A stretch of 60,966 bases of DNA from Thermoplasma sp. Lineage in GTDB: Archaea > Thermoplasmatota > Thermoplasmata > Thermoplasmatales > Thermoplasmataceae. The translations under genes and the position numbers were made by a program. Below the pieces are notes generated by a model that was given only the letters and a program-made list of their open reading frames with translations, was not told where the DNA came from and made no database searches. Below are positions 42,665 through 54,889 of this stretch, piece by piece (the first letter of the stretch is position 1; every line of letters begins with the position of its first letter). The stretch spans positions 1-60,966 of the forward strand of contig NZ_VYIJ01000008.1 in the NCBI RefSeq assembly GCF_008709555.1, in the 5' to 3' direction.

Positions 42665-45217
42665 ATGGAAAAGGCCCTAACGATCAAGGAGATACCTGAT
42701 TTTATAATATCAACCATACAGAAGGGGTCCTCTTCGTATATCCTCGTTGGAGACAGCTTCATAGGAAAAAAAGAGACGGTGGATGCGGTACTCAAATCTC
42801 TGGAGAGAATGGATTATCAGGTGATTTCAGAGATGGCCCCGCCAATGGGAGAATTATACAGGAATCAGACCGTGAATTCCATAATGGATAAGATAACAGG
42901 AACGCAGGAGAACAGGGGAAAGGACGAGGTCATAAGGGAATACGATGAGTTCGTCAGGAACAACAAGAAGAAGATAGCCGTGGCGATATACGGAATGGAA
43001 AAGCTCACCATCGAATCCAAGAATATACTTCTCTACATGTGCAGGGCCAGCAGGGGCAGAGGCATTGTCTTTATCGGAACATACAGCGTAGACGAGGCCG
43101 AGGATTACGATAGATTTATCAATTTCATTGCGAGCGAGGATTACATAAACATCCTGAAGGTTGAGAAGCCTGGGCTTGATGACATCATGTTTCTTACGAA
43201 GAAGATGGGATACAAGCTTCCAGAAAACTTCGTGAAGGAGATAGCCAGGATCACCAATTTCAACGTAGATAATTTCCGTTATGCACTAAGATACTACCGC
43301 GACCTTGGACTCATAAATGACAAAAACGAGATAAACGAGGTATCCTTCCGTTATTTCCCCGTACCTCCAACCACCGAGATATACTATGATCGCATGCTTA
43401 AGAGTCTCACTGCCACGCAGAAAACCATGATGCAGATAATGGCGATGATTGGTAGGGAACTGAAGCTGGAGGATCTCGCTTCCCTGATGGGAATTTCAAA
43501 GTCCTCGTTGCTAGAGATCATAAAGCCCCTTGAGGCCTCAGGCATGATAAGGTTCGCGGCGGGTATGGTGAGGTACGACAGCGAGAAATTGAAGCAACTG
43601 GTTGCAAGATCCATGTCGGAATCAGATCGTGAATACGCAATAGAGAAGATGATGGAAACTGATTTCTTCAAAACTCTCAACGAGGCTCAGAGGATACACA
43701 TACTGAGGCAGGGCGACAGGATTGAAGATATAATGAAGATCATAGAGGCCTCTGGTGAAAGGATAGTGGATCTGTACAGCTCCGTTGATGAGGCCATCGA
43801 AGACCTTGAGTATGTTTTCGGAAAGATCGATCATTCACCATCAAGATACGTTCTGTGCCATGCCTACTACAGGAAAGGTGATCTTGAACGTGCCCTGGAA
43901 TGCTACGAAGAGGTTGGCAGTGACAGCCTTCCCATAGTCCTTGACATGTCCAGCATACTCATAGCAAGGGGCGAGTATGATAAAGCAGATATGCTGCTGA
44001 ACAGTATGTCTGGGAGATCTAGAGATGAGAAGGAGGACGTTGCCATCAAATATAAAAGGTCATCGATACTTTACAGACGCGGAAAATACGATGAGGCCAG
44101 GGATCTGCTCAACACTGTACTGTCCATGTCCAGGAAACTCGGAATCAAGGAGATTGAAGCTGGTGCGCTAAACCTACTTGGTGGAATAGACATGGCAGAA
44201 TACAGGTACAGCGACGCCCTTAAAAAATACGGCGATGCTCTTGAGATCAACAGGGCAATCGGGAACTACGGTGAGATCGCAAGAAACCTCAACAACATAT
44301 CCCTGATAGATGTGTACACCGGCAAGTACGATCAGGCCATAAGCACACTTAAGGAACTGATAGAGCACACATACACAACTGGAGACCTCATTTCGAGGCT
44401 CTATGCAATCTACAACCTTTCAGAGATCTATTACGTGATAGGCCATCAGGAGTATGCCGAAGGATACATACCGCTCATGCTTAGGATACTTGATGTAACG
44501 GGAGAAAAACGTGCTGCCTATCATATACACAGATTCCTTGCTCTTTATTACACAGGGCTCCTGGATTTCAAATTGGCCAGGAAATACGCAGAGATGGCTG
44601 CTGAGGAGGGAGCAAACGATGAGCAGTCCTCAATGGGGAGTATCTTCACGCAGATAATATCAGGACTCGTAGATGGCAGTTCTAAGATTGCGGATGAGGA
44701 TATAGAAAAGAATGTCTACAGAGATGATTACGCGAGCATCTTCTACATAGCAGTTTCCTATCATTTCTTCCTCAGGGGAGATAACGATAGGGCGATCAGA
44801 TACATGGAAAAGGCAGAGCAGGCCGCATACCATATGAACATACCGTACGAAATAATAAACACGGCTTTCCACAGGGCTTTGATGTTCATATTCACCGATA
44901 ATATGGAGATATTCAGAGAATACTTCACCAGAATGCCGAAACCACCAACAAATCTCGAATACTACGATGAGTGCTACTCAATATTCGATAATATATATCG
45001 TGGGAACAAAGATGGGCTCATATCTTCAAGGTATCGCATCATAGAGGAGGATCATCTCAATGGATCGCTGAAAGCCATACTCCCAATGCTTCTTAACGCA
45101 TTCGCACTTTACAAATTCGCGGGCAGGGACGAGGATCTGAGGCACATAATCAGCGTGACACCTGAACCATTTGTGGAACCTCTGAAGAAGCTAACACATT
45201 ACTCTCAGACTCAATGA
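42665..45217 (+). CDS. Large P-loop/winged-helix/TPR protein (STAND-like), unknown function
   Basis: The 850-residue protein has an N-terminal ATPase-like region with a divergent Walker A (GDSFIGKKE, no Ser/Thr after GK). A hydrophobic strand IAVAIYGMEKL follows where Walker B acidic residues would be. A winged-helix-like segment is around residues 240-315 (SLMGISKSSLLEIIKPLEASG). At least eight TPR-like helical hairpins then run from about residue 380 to 800, with repeated YRKGDLERALECYEE-type units. This order resembles MalT/STAND regulators and archaeal ATPase-TPR proteins. The weak P-loop suggests loss of ATPase activity. The 3' end overlaps the convergent TPR gene by 68 bases. The ATG at 42665 is preferred over an upstream TTG. 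Confidence 0.7.
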   Translation: MEKALTIKEIPDFIISTIQKGSSSYILVGDSFIGKKETVDAVLKSLERMDYQVISEMAPPMGELYRNQTVNSIMDKITGTQENRGKDEVIREYDEFVRNNKKKIAVAIYGMEKLTIESKNILLYMCRASRGRGIVFIGTYSVDEAEDYDRFINFIASEDYINILKVEKPGLDDIMFLTKKMGYKLPENFVKEIARITNFNVDNFRYALRYYRDLGLINDKNEINEVSFRYFPVPPTTEIYYDRMLKSLTATQKTMMQIMAMIGRELKLEDLASLMGISKSSLLEIIKPLEASGMIRFAAGMVRYDSEKLKQLVARSMSESDREYAIEKMMETDFFKTLNEAQRIHILRQGDRIEDIMKIIEASGERIVDLYSSVDEAIEDLEYVFGKIDHSPSRYVLCHAYYRKGDLERALECYEEVGSDSLPIVLDMSSILIARGEYDKADMLLNSMSGRSRDEKEDVAIKYKRSSILYRRGKYDEARDLLNTVLSMSRKLGIKEIEAGALNLLGGIDMAEYRYSDALKKYGDALEINRAIGNYGEIARNLNNISLIDVYTGKYDQAISTLKELIEHTYTTGDLISRLYAIYNLSEIYYVIGHQEYAEGYIPLMLRILDVTGEKRAAYHIHRFLALYYTGLLDFKLARKYAEMAAEEGANDEQSSMGSIFTQIISGLVDGSSKIADEDIEKNVYRDDYASIFYIAVSYHFFLRGDNDRAIRYMEKAEQAAYHMNIPYEIINTAFHRALMFIFTDNMEIFREYFTRMPKPPTNLEYYDECYSIFDNIYRGNKDGLISSRYRIIEEDHLNGSLKAILPMLLNAFALYKFAGRDEDLRHIISVTPEPFVEPLKKLTHYSQTQ

Positions 45218-46010
45218 TGATCCTGGCTATGCTCTTTTCAAGAAAACCAACATTTGTGGCCATATCAAGCGCCTGAAGGCTTCTTTCCTTAAGGCGCATT
45301 AAGTGGTATCTGACACACATGACAAATGGATCCTTCTGCGCCTCTGTCTGCCTGTAAAATTCAATGAATTTTTCCACCATGAATTTCCTGTAGATTTCCG
45401 TCTGTCCCATGCGCATCATGTCGAGGAAGGCATCGCCGATCCTGCCTCTGGACAGCATGTAGAAGGATCTGCTATTTCCGGTCAGCCTTTGAAGATCTTT
45501 GTCCATCTTATCGAAGTGCGATGTGTATAATCCATCCCTTATATTCTCCGGAATCCTGTCGGATACGATCTTGTTTACTATGTTTTCTGGCTCCATGTTC
45601 ATTATGGTCTTTCCATAGGTATCCTTGAGAAACCTGACCGATTCATAGAACCTCTGTGCATAGGCATCAGGAAACCTGAGCCCATCGTCCTGTTTTTCCG
45701 ATGTGGCTATATGGTCTATCGAAGGCATTATATCAGCCATGGCAAGAACGTCCCCATTCCTCATGTCGCCGATGAGATGCCACAGGCGCATTGACAGGCT
45801 GTCAGGAAACCTTGAGACCGCGTAATCTGCGGTTTTCCTGAGCTCATCAAATCTTTCGGATCTGTAAAGGATGGACATCTTATAATAGAAAAGAACCTGA
45901 TCCTCTTTCTGCATGAGCAGATCGTCTATGGTGCGCATCGCCTCTCCATATCTCTTAAGCGTTATCAGAATACGCACCCTTTGCAGCCGGTCATAATATG
46001 GATCAGACAC
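45150..46010 (-). CDS. TPR-like helical protein, unknown function
   Basis: The 286-residue all-helical protein has N-terminal TPR-like hairpins (RILITLKRYGEAMRTIDDLL, YYKMSILYRSERFDELRKTA). It starts with GTG. Its last 22 codons are antisense to the end of the large TPR protein at 42665-45217, which is an unusually long convergent overlap. Both frames look protein-like outside the overlap. The shared TPR architecture of two facing genes suggests a functional pair or a duplicated module (inference). Confidence 0.65.
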   Translation of the reverse strand: MSDPYYDRLQRVRILITLKRYGEAMRTIDDLLMQKEDQVLFYYKMSILYRSERFDELRKTADYAVSRFPDSLSMRLWHLIGDMRNGDVLAMADIMPSIDHIATSEKQDDGLRFPDAYAQRFYESVRFLKDTYGKTIMNMEPENIVNKIVSDRIPENIRDGLYTSHFDKMDKDLQRLTGNSRSFYMLSRGRIGDAFLDMMRMGQTEIYRKFMVEKFIEFYRQTEAQKDPFVMCVRYHLMRLKERSLQALDMATNVGFLEKSIARIIIESESNVLASSEVPQMVQVSR

Positions 46011-46061
46011 AGATGCAAATAATTTCCATTAGTAAATAGATTCCCTGCACTTTGATGTGTA

Positions 46062-46388
46062 TCATGTTACGTAGGTGAAACCGGATACCTGAATACCCGA
46101 TCTGCCGCGCTTTATACGCACGTTCTCCCTTCCCTTGTTGATCGATCTGTAGGTCTGGCCATCCATAGCTATGCGCATGGTCTGGTCGCCGAAGAAGAGC
46201 AGGTTATCTGAGGCCTTGTCTTCCACGGAAACCTCCAGTTGCCTTATTATCTGGCACATTCCGTCCTGGCATGGGCCGTTCTCCATCTTGGTCCGCATGA
46301 TGATGATGTATCGATTCCGAATCTCCGTGATCAGATCCTCATCGATGGTGATGCTTCCAGAACCCACACGTATCTCGATCAAGGACAT
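46062..46388 (-). CDS. Hypothetical protein, about 108 residues
   Basis: This small alpha/beta protein begins MSLIEIRVGSGSITIDEDL. An upstream in-frame GTG at 46397 adds three residues. Two cysteines (GPCQDGMCQ) lie near the middle. The C-terminal segment is Arg-rich with beta character. It follows the pyrophosphatase gene at 3-9 bases and is probably in its operon. No family is recognised. Confidence 0.6.
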   Translation of the reverse strand: MSLIEIRVGSGSITIDEDLITEIRNRYIIIMRTKMENGPCQDGMCQIIRQLEVSVEDKASDNLLFFGDQTMRIAMDGQTYRSINKGRENVRIKRGRSGIQVSGFTYVT

Positions 46389-46397
46389 GCCGGACAC

Positions 46398-46937
46398 CTA
46401 GTTCTTCTTTCCGTACTTCTCGTCATACATCTTTATGGATACGTCTATCTCCTTCAGGGCAGCATCCTTGCCCTCCCATCCAAGAACCTTCGTTTCCTTC
46501 TTTTCGAGCATCTTGTACGTAGAGAAGAAGTTGGCTATCTCATCGAGCAGATGGCTGTTCACATCCTTGAGATCCTTTATATTGCTCACATTTGGATCCT
46601 TGTCAAACACCGCGAGTATCTTGTTATCTGTTTCGCCCTGGTCCATCATCTTCATCATACCTATGGGCCTGACCTTCATTATTGCGCCTGGGAAAGTTGG
46701 CTGCGATATCAAAACCATGATATCCATGGGATCCCCATCGTAATACAGCGTCCTCGGTATAAGGCCATAATCCACAGGATAAACAACGGATGAGTAGAGG
46801 ACTCTGTCCACCAACATACCTGGGAATTCCTTCGCTATCTCGTACTTCACCCTGCTCCCCCTTGGTATCTCCACGATCACGTAGACCTCCTCGGGCGGGT
46901 TTGGGCCAACGGGAACTGAATGATAGAAGCTATCCAT
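46398..46937 (-). CDS. ppa: Inorganic pyrophosphatase, family I
   Basis: The 179-residue soluble enzyme hydrolyses pyrophosphate, pulling forward biosynthetic reactions. [11 protein letters not shown], the metal-binding [10 protein letters not shown] and the later [11 protein letters not shown] match family I. It is a hexamer in known archaeal members. It is co-transcribed with a small unknown gene. Confidence 0.96.
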   Translation of the reverse strand: MDSFYHSVPVGPNPPEEVYVIVEIPRGSRVKYEIAKEFPGMLVDRVLYSSVVYPVDYGLIPRTLYYDGDPMDIMVLISQPTFPGAIMKVRPIGMMKMMDQGETDNKILAVFDKDPNVSNIKDLKDVNSHLLDEIANFFSTYKMLEKKETKVLGWEGKDAALKEIDVSIKMYDEKYGKKN

Positions 46938-47032
46938 AATTCTTTATTTCTATATTGTATATTATAATTGTTCTTGATGGGCAAATGCGGAACTGCTGGA
47001 AAAAGATTTAACCGGCCTAGTGCTTTAACATT

Positions 47033-48220
47033 ATGGATTTCGAATTTACCGAGGATCAGAAGATCCTGATGGAAACGGCGAAGAAATTTTCAGAATCGGT
47101 GATAGCTCCCTCGATCGGCAGGATGCGAAGCCAGAGGAGGATACCAGATGAGGTTTATGATCAGATGGCCAGGATGGGTTATCTTGGAATGACGGTGCCG
47201 GAGAAGTTCGGTGGCATGGGCGCTGATGCCGTATCTACTGGCATAGTTGCGGAACAGATAGCAAGAAATGACCCAACTGCCTCCATCCCTGTCCTCTTCC
47301 TTGTGGATAATGCCTGGTCATACCTGATGGCCAAGTATGGGGACGAGAAAATCTTTGGCGAAATACTGAGGAAGGTGGCAAAAGGCCAGTGGATAACGGC
47401 AATCGCATCCACCGAATCGGGGCATGGTTCAGACGTTGCAGGCATAGATACTGTCGCCAGGAGATCCGGAGACGAGTACATCGTGAGCGGCGAAAAGTCC
47501 TTCATAAGTCTTGTCAGGGACGTTAAGGAGCATGGCGGTGGCTTCGTGACCGTTGTCAAGACGAAGGCGGATGCGGGCTCACGCGGTATATCGCTTCTCT
47601 ATATACCATATTCCGATGACATCGAGATATCCTACCTTGAGGAGATGGGCCGTGAGGGTTCCTCGTGGGGCGTCCTGAGATTCAACGAACTGCACGTCCC
47701 TGCAAAATACCTGATAGGTGAGGAAAACAGGGGCTTCAACATAGTTCATGAGGGTTTCGAATTCGCCAGGGGCCTCATCTCAGTGATCTCGGCTGGAACC
47801 GCACTCAGATCCATTGAGAACGGCATAAACTACATGAAACAGAGGAAGGCCTTTGGACGCGAGATTGCCACATTTGAAGGGCTGCAGTTCCAGGTTGCAG
47901 ACGATGTGGCGAAGATGGAGGCTGCGCTGAGCTTCGCATACAGGGCGCTGTGGATATACGATCAGGAGCAGAGGTATGGGAAGTACAGCAGGTTCTACGT
48001 GAGCAAGAACATAGCCATGGCCAAGCTCATATCCACGACATGGGGTTTCGACGCGATAAACGATGCGATGCAGTGGCAGGGTGCCTACGGGTACTCCAAG
48101 GACTGCCCAGAGGAATGGGCCCTTCGTGGTATTCGTTCCTTCATGCTTGCCGAAGGCTCCCGCGAAATAATGAAGCTGATAATCGCGAGGGAATCAATAG
48201 GCAAGGAATACATGCGGTGA
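47033..48220 (+). CDS. Acyl-CoA dehydrogenase
   Basis: The 395-residue FAD enzyme makes the trans-2 double bond of acyl-CoA in beta-oxidation. Family features are MGYLGMTVPEKFGGMGAD, IASTESGHGSDVAG (FAD/acyl contact), VSGEKSFIS and the C-terminal QWQGAYGYSKDCP with LAEGSREIMKLIIARE. The usual catalytic Glu region lies near QWQGAYGY, but I cannot place it with certainty. Together with the crotonase/dehydrogenase fusion and thiolases at the window start, it completes a beta-oxidation set. TATA-like sequence (agatttaacc) lies about 25 bases before the ATG. Confidence 0.93.
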   Translation: MDFEFTEDQKILMETAKKFSESVIAPSIGRMRSQRRIPDEVYDQMARMGYLGMTVPEKFGGMGADAVSTGIVAEQIARNDPTASIPVLFLVDNAWSYLMAKYGDEKIFGEILRKVAKGQWITAIASTESGHGSDVAGIDTVARRSGDEYIVSGEKSFISLVRDVKEHGGGFVTVVKTKADAGSRGISLLYIPYSDDIEISYLEEMGREGSSWGVLRFNELHVPAKYLIGEENRGFNIVHEGFEFARGLISVISAGTALRSIENGINYMKQRKAFGREIATFEGLQFQVADDVAKMEAALSFAYRALWIYDQEQRYGKYSRFYVSKNIAMAKLISTTWGFDAINDAMQWQGAYGYSKDCPEEWALRGIRSFMLAEGSREIMKLIIARESIGKEYMR

Positions 48221-48296
48221 GCGTGTCTCACCATCAATTTTGGAAGGACAACGTTGATATGCCTGATCATAATAATTGTTCACTGGTGATGATAGT

Positions 48297-48845
48297 TTGT
48301 ATTTCGATACCGTCAGGGTCCCTAGGGATAGGATAAGCATAGTCATCGGCAAGGACGGTTCAACAAAGAAAAGGATAGAGGAGAACGGCGAGGTGAAGCT
48401 CACCATTGACAGCAACGAGGGCGAGGTATCGATAGACCAGATGGGTGATGCGATCAAATCAAGCATCGCCAAGAGCGTGGTTCAGGCCATAGGCCGCGGT
48501 TTCAATCCTGAGAAGGCGATGCTGCTCTTCGAGGACGGCATGCAGCTCGTCATAATATCGCTGAGGGAATTCGCTAAGCCAGGATCCAGCCGCATTGCGC
48601 AGATCAAGGCAAGGGTGATTGGGACAGGCGGAAAGACCAGGACGATAATTGAGGAACTCACTGGTTCGTTCATATCGGTATACGGCGATACCGTGTCGAT
48701 CATCGGCGATTACCTTGCCGTTACATACGCCGAGGAAGCCATTAACATGATTATAAATGGTAAGAAGCACAGGACTGTATACGAGTTCCTAGAGAAAAAG
48801 GCGAGAGAGCTCAGGTTCAGGAGGATCGAAGAGAGCTTCGGATGA
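48297..48845 (+). CDS. KH-domain RNA-binding protein, archaeal Dim2/Pno1-like
   Basis: The 182-residue protein has two KH domains: RISIVIGKDGSTKKRIEE near the N-terminus and VIGTGGKTRTIIEELTG in the middle, as in archaeal Dim2 (partner of 18S/16S 3'-end maturation and aIF2 alpha). Start: TTG at 48297, because GGTGAT (48284-48289) is a perfect anti-SD match 7 bases before it; another TTG at 48276 is in frame. In many archaea this gene lies in the same cluster as rio1 and aIF1A; here it faces rio1 across initiator tRNA-Met. Confidence 0.88.
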   Translation: MYFDTVRVPRDRISIVIGKDGSTKKRIEENGEVKLTIDSNEGEVSIDQMGDAIKSSIAKSVVQAIGRGFNPEKAMLLFEDGMQLVIISLREFAKPGSSRIAQIKARVIGTGGKTRTIIEELTGSFISVYGDTVSIIGDYLAVTYAEEAINMIINGKKHRTVYEFLEKKARELRFRRIEESFG

Positions 48846-48892
48846 TGTCAGGAAATTACGGTTAATGCATATCCCAGCGAAAGGTTGATTAA

Positions 48893-48902
48893 GGCTTATA
48901 CC
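48893..48902 (+). promoter_or_regulatory. TATA-like promoter of tRNA-iMet
   Basis: The TATA-like gcttatacca lies about 42-51 bases before the mature tRNA 5' end, leaving room for a short leader. It is the only TATA-like element in the gap. Confidence 0.4.
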
Positions 48903-48943
48903 ATAAACCCTTGTGGACGCAATCTAGGTATTCGCTTGTCAAA

Positions 48944-49018
48944 AGCGGGGTGGGGTAGTCAGGAAATCCCGATGGGCTCATAACCCGTAGATCGATGGTT
49001 CAAATCCATCCCCCGCTA
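48944..49018 (+). tRNA. Initiator tRNA-Met (CAT)
   Basis: The acceptor arms AGCGGGG/CCCCGCT begin with the A1:U72 pair typical of archaeal initiators. The anticodon loop is CTCATAA with CAT, on a GGG/CCC stem end, which is the initiator hallmark. The T arm is GATGG-TTCAAAT-CCATC and the discriminator is A. CCA is not encoded. The last three bases overlap the stop codon of rio1 on the other strand. Confidence 0.92.
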
Positions 49019-49756
49019 CTTCTTCTTTATGTATTCCCTTATCCTATCGGGGTTCGTATCTATTCCATGTTTTTCAAAGAACGTGCTGACGTTCAGTATA
49101 TCCCTTTCTAGAAACTCGGCCGCCATCGGATGGTCTATGTCAACGGCCTGCGCCAGGTCTATGAAGTAGACCTTTCTGTGGTAGAGCATATTGTACTCGC
49201 TGAGATCAGCGTGCACGATCCTGCTGGCATACATGCGCCTCATGCCATCGATGACCTGTGTATATATATCCTCGTTAACGTCCACATCCTTCAGCTGCGG
49301 TGCGGGCCCGGACTTCGTGCCTAAGTAGGACATGACCAATATGTTTTTGAAGAAACCGATAGGCTTCGGCGCAGGCACATGGGCATTCTCCAGAGCCATC
49401 AAATTCGTATATTCCTTTCTCACCCAGACCGGGATTATGTCGTTTCTGTCTATCCTTATCTTCGAGAACCTCTGGTCCCCTTCGATGTACTTCCTTATGT
49501 TCATGAATTTAAGCGTGGACATCTTGAATATCTTAACCGCAATAAATTTTTTACCAGAAACCGCCCTGAAGACAACGGATTCCTTGCCCGTCGATATTGG
49601 AAAATCAAGGTAATCTATACTGTACCTGGAGAAAACGTATTTCAATGCCTCCAGAGTTCTCCTGTCAAAAACGAGGTCAAGAGTCTTCCTGTCCAGATTA
49701 GACCTGAAAGCAAATTCATCATTCTTTATCAGCTGTCTGAGCGCCGAGTCATCTAT
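49016..49756 (-). CDS. rio1: RIO1-type serine/threonine kinase with non-standard start
   Basis: RIO1 acts in small ribosomal subunit maturation. STGKESVVFRA is the ATP-binding stretch, VHADLSEYNMLY the catalytic loop and YFIDLAQA the metal Asp. The conserved N-terminal subdomain (KTLDLVFDRRTLEALKYVFS) is clearly coded upstream of the first ordinary start, a TTG at 49645. Between the in-frame stop at 49763 and that TTG there is no ATG, GTG or TTG. A strong AGGTGAT site (49762-49768) lies 5 bases before an ATA at 49756, so initiation at AUA is proposed. A +1 frameshift from ATG 49763 at AGA-TGA is the alternative. It is downstream of aIF1A and probably translationally linked. Confidence 0.85.
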   Translation of the reverse strand: MDDSALRQLIKNDEFAFRSNLDRKTLDLVFDRRTLEALKYVFSRYSIDYLDFPISTGKESVVFRAVSGKKFIAVKIFKMSTLKFMNIRKYIEGDQRFSKIRIDRNDIIPVWVRKEYTNLMALENAHVPAPKPIGFFKNILVMSYLGTKSGPAPQLKDVDVNEDIYTQVIDGMRRMYASRIVHADLSEYNMLYHRKVYFIDLAQAVDIDHPMAAEFLERDILNVSTFFEKHGIDTNPDRIREYIKKK

Positions 49757-49767
49757 CCTGCATCACC

Positions 49768-50127
49768 TCATTTGAATATATCGATGACTTCAGGCAACAT
49801 GTGGTTTCTGCTGAGATAGCTAGCCTGCGTCTTCGTGTAACGGTAGACAACATCGGCCTTCTCAGGCTGGAATTCCCATGGTTTTACTATGACCAGATCC
49901 TTCTCCCTGATCCACATGCGTTTGCGCATGCGCCCAGGTATCCTTGCATTCCGGGTGTATCCATCCTCGCACATGACCGAGAGCCTTGAAGCCCCCTCCA
50001 TCTTCTCAACTATACCGAACATCTCTCCCTTCTTCTTATTTGGGAGTATAACTCGCCCTATCGATTCCTCGTTTTCTTCTCCGTTAGCGATATCCTTGAC
50101 ACTATTGTCAACGTCGTCCTCGCTCAT
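49768..50127 (-). CDS. eif1a: Translation initiation factor aIF-1A
   Basis: The 119-residue S1-like OB-fold factor stabilises initiation complexes at the A site. GRVILPNKKKGEMFGIVEKM, RNARIPGRMRKRMWIREKDLV and KADVVYRY are family segments. The acidic N-terminal tail precedes the fold. The ATG at 50127 is preferred over a TTG six codons earlier because GGTGG lies directly upstream. It is the first gene of an aIF1A-rio1 pair. Confidence 0.94.
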   Translation of the reverse strand: MSEDDVDNSVKDIANGEENEESIGRVILPNKKKGEMFGIVEKMEGASRLSVMCEDGYTRNARIPGRMRKRMWIREKDLVIVKPWEFQPEKADVVYRYTKTQASYLSRNHMLPEVIDIFK

Positions 50128-50261
50128 ATTCCACCATTCTTTCAATGTTCACCTGGCCTATGGCAATGCATCAGCAAGCCATGCCGATAGAGCATATGGA
50201 ATGCTGATTACAAATACAAATTTAAATATTTGCGGAAAATTCAAAGTTTCCGGTTAACTCT

Positions 50262-50696
50262 CTATTGTTTCACGCTTATGCTGTTCACGTTGAAGTATCT
50301 CGAGACCGCATCCTTGAAGAGCTTTATGTTCTTGCCCTCCTTGCCGATTACCTTTCCAATCTCCTCTGGCTTAACGCCGACAACAATATCCGTCCTGTTG
50401 TTCTTCCATGAGATCTGGATCTCGTTGACGCCGTACCTGAAAAATATGTTTCTGACGAATGTCAGCAGGTCCCTGGATATCTCCGCGACCAGTATATGCT
50501 TGTTTATCTTCTCCTTGAGCTGGGCTATGACATCCTTGTTCTTCCTGAACATCTCTGCCATCTTGTGTTCTCCCACAACAAAGAGTATCATATCCTCGTT
50601 CTCGACGCACTCCATCAGCTCTATTCTGGCAATCTTTTCGAATATGGCTATGTGAGCCATGGTCTCATTATCAACAGTTATCTCATTCATCTCCAT
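50262..50696 (-). CDS. nusA: Archaeal NusA-like transcription factor (two KH domains)
   Basis: The 144-residue protein corresponds to the KH part of bacterial NusA and lacks the N-terminal RNAP-binding and S1 domains, as in archaea. KPEEIGKVIGKEGKNIK is the clear KH GxxG motif. It begins 3 bases after the A'' stop and ends the polymerase operon. The L30e gene that usually sits between A'' and nusA in archaea is absent here. Confidence 0.93.
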   Translation of the reverse strand: MEMNEITVDNETMAHIAIFEKIARIELMECVENEDMILFVVGEHKMAEMFRKNKDVIAQLKEKINKHILVAEISRDLLTFVRNIFFRYGVNEIQISWKNNRTDIVVGVKPEEIGKVIGKEGKNIKLFKDAVSRYFNVNSISVKQ

Positions 50697-50699
50697 TCC

Positions 50700-54885
<4,186 letters not shown>

Positions 54886-54889
<4 letters not shown>

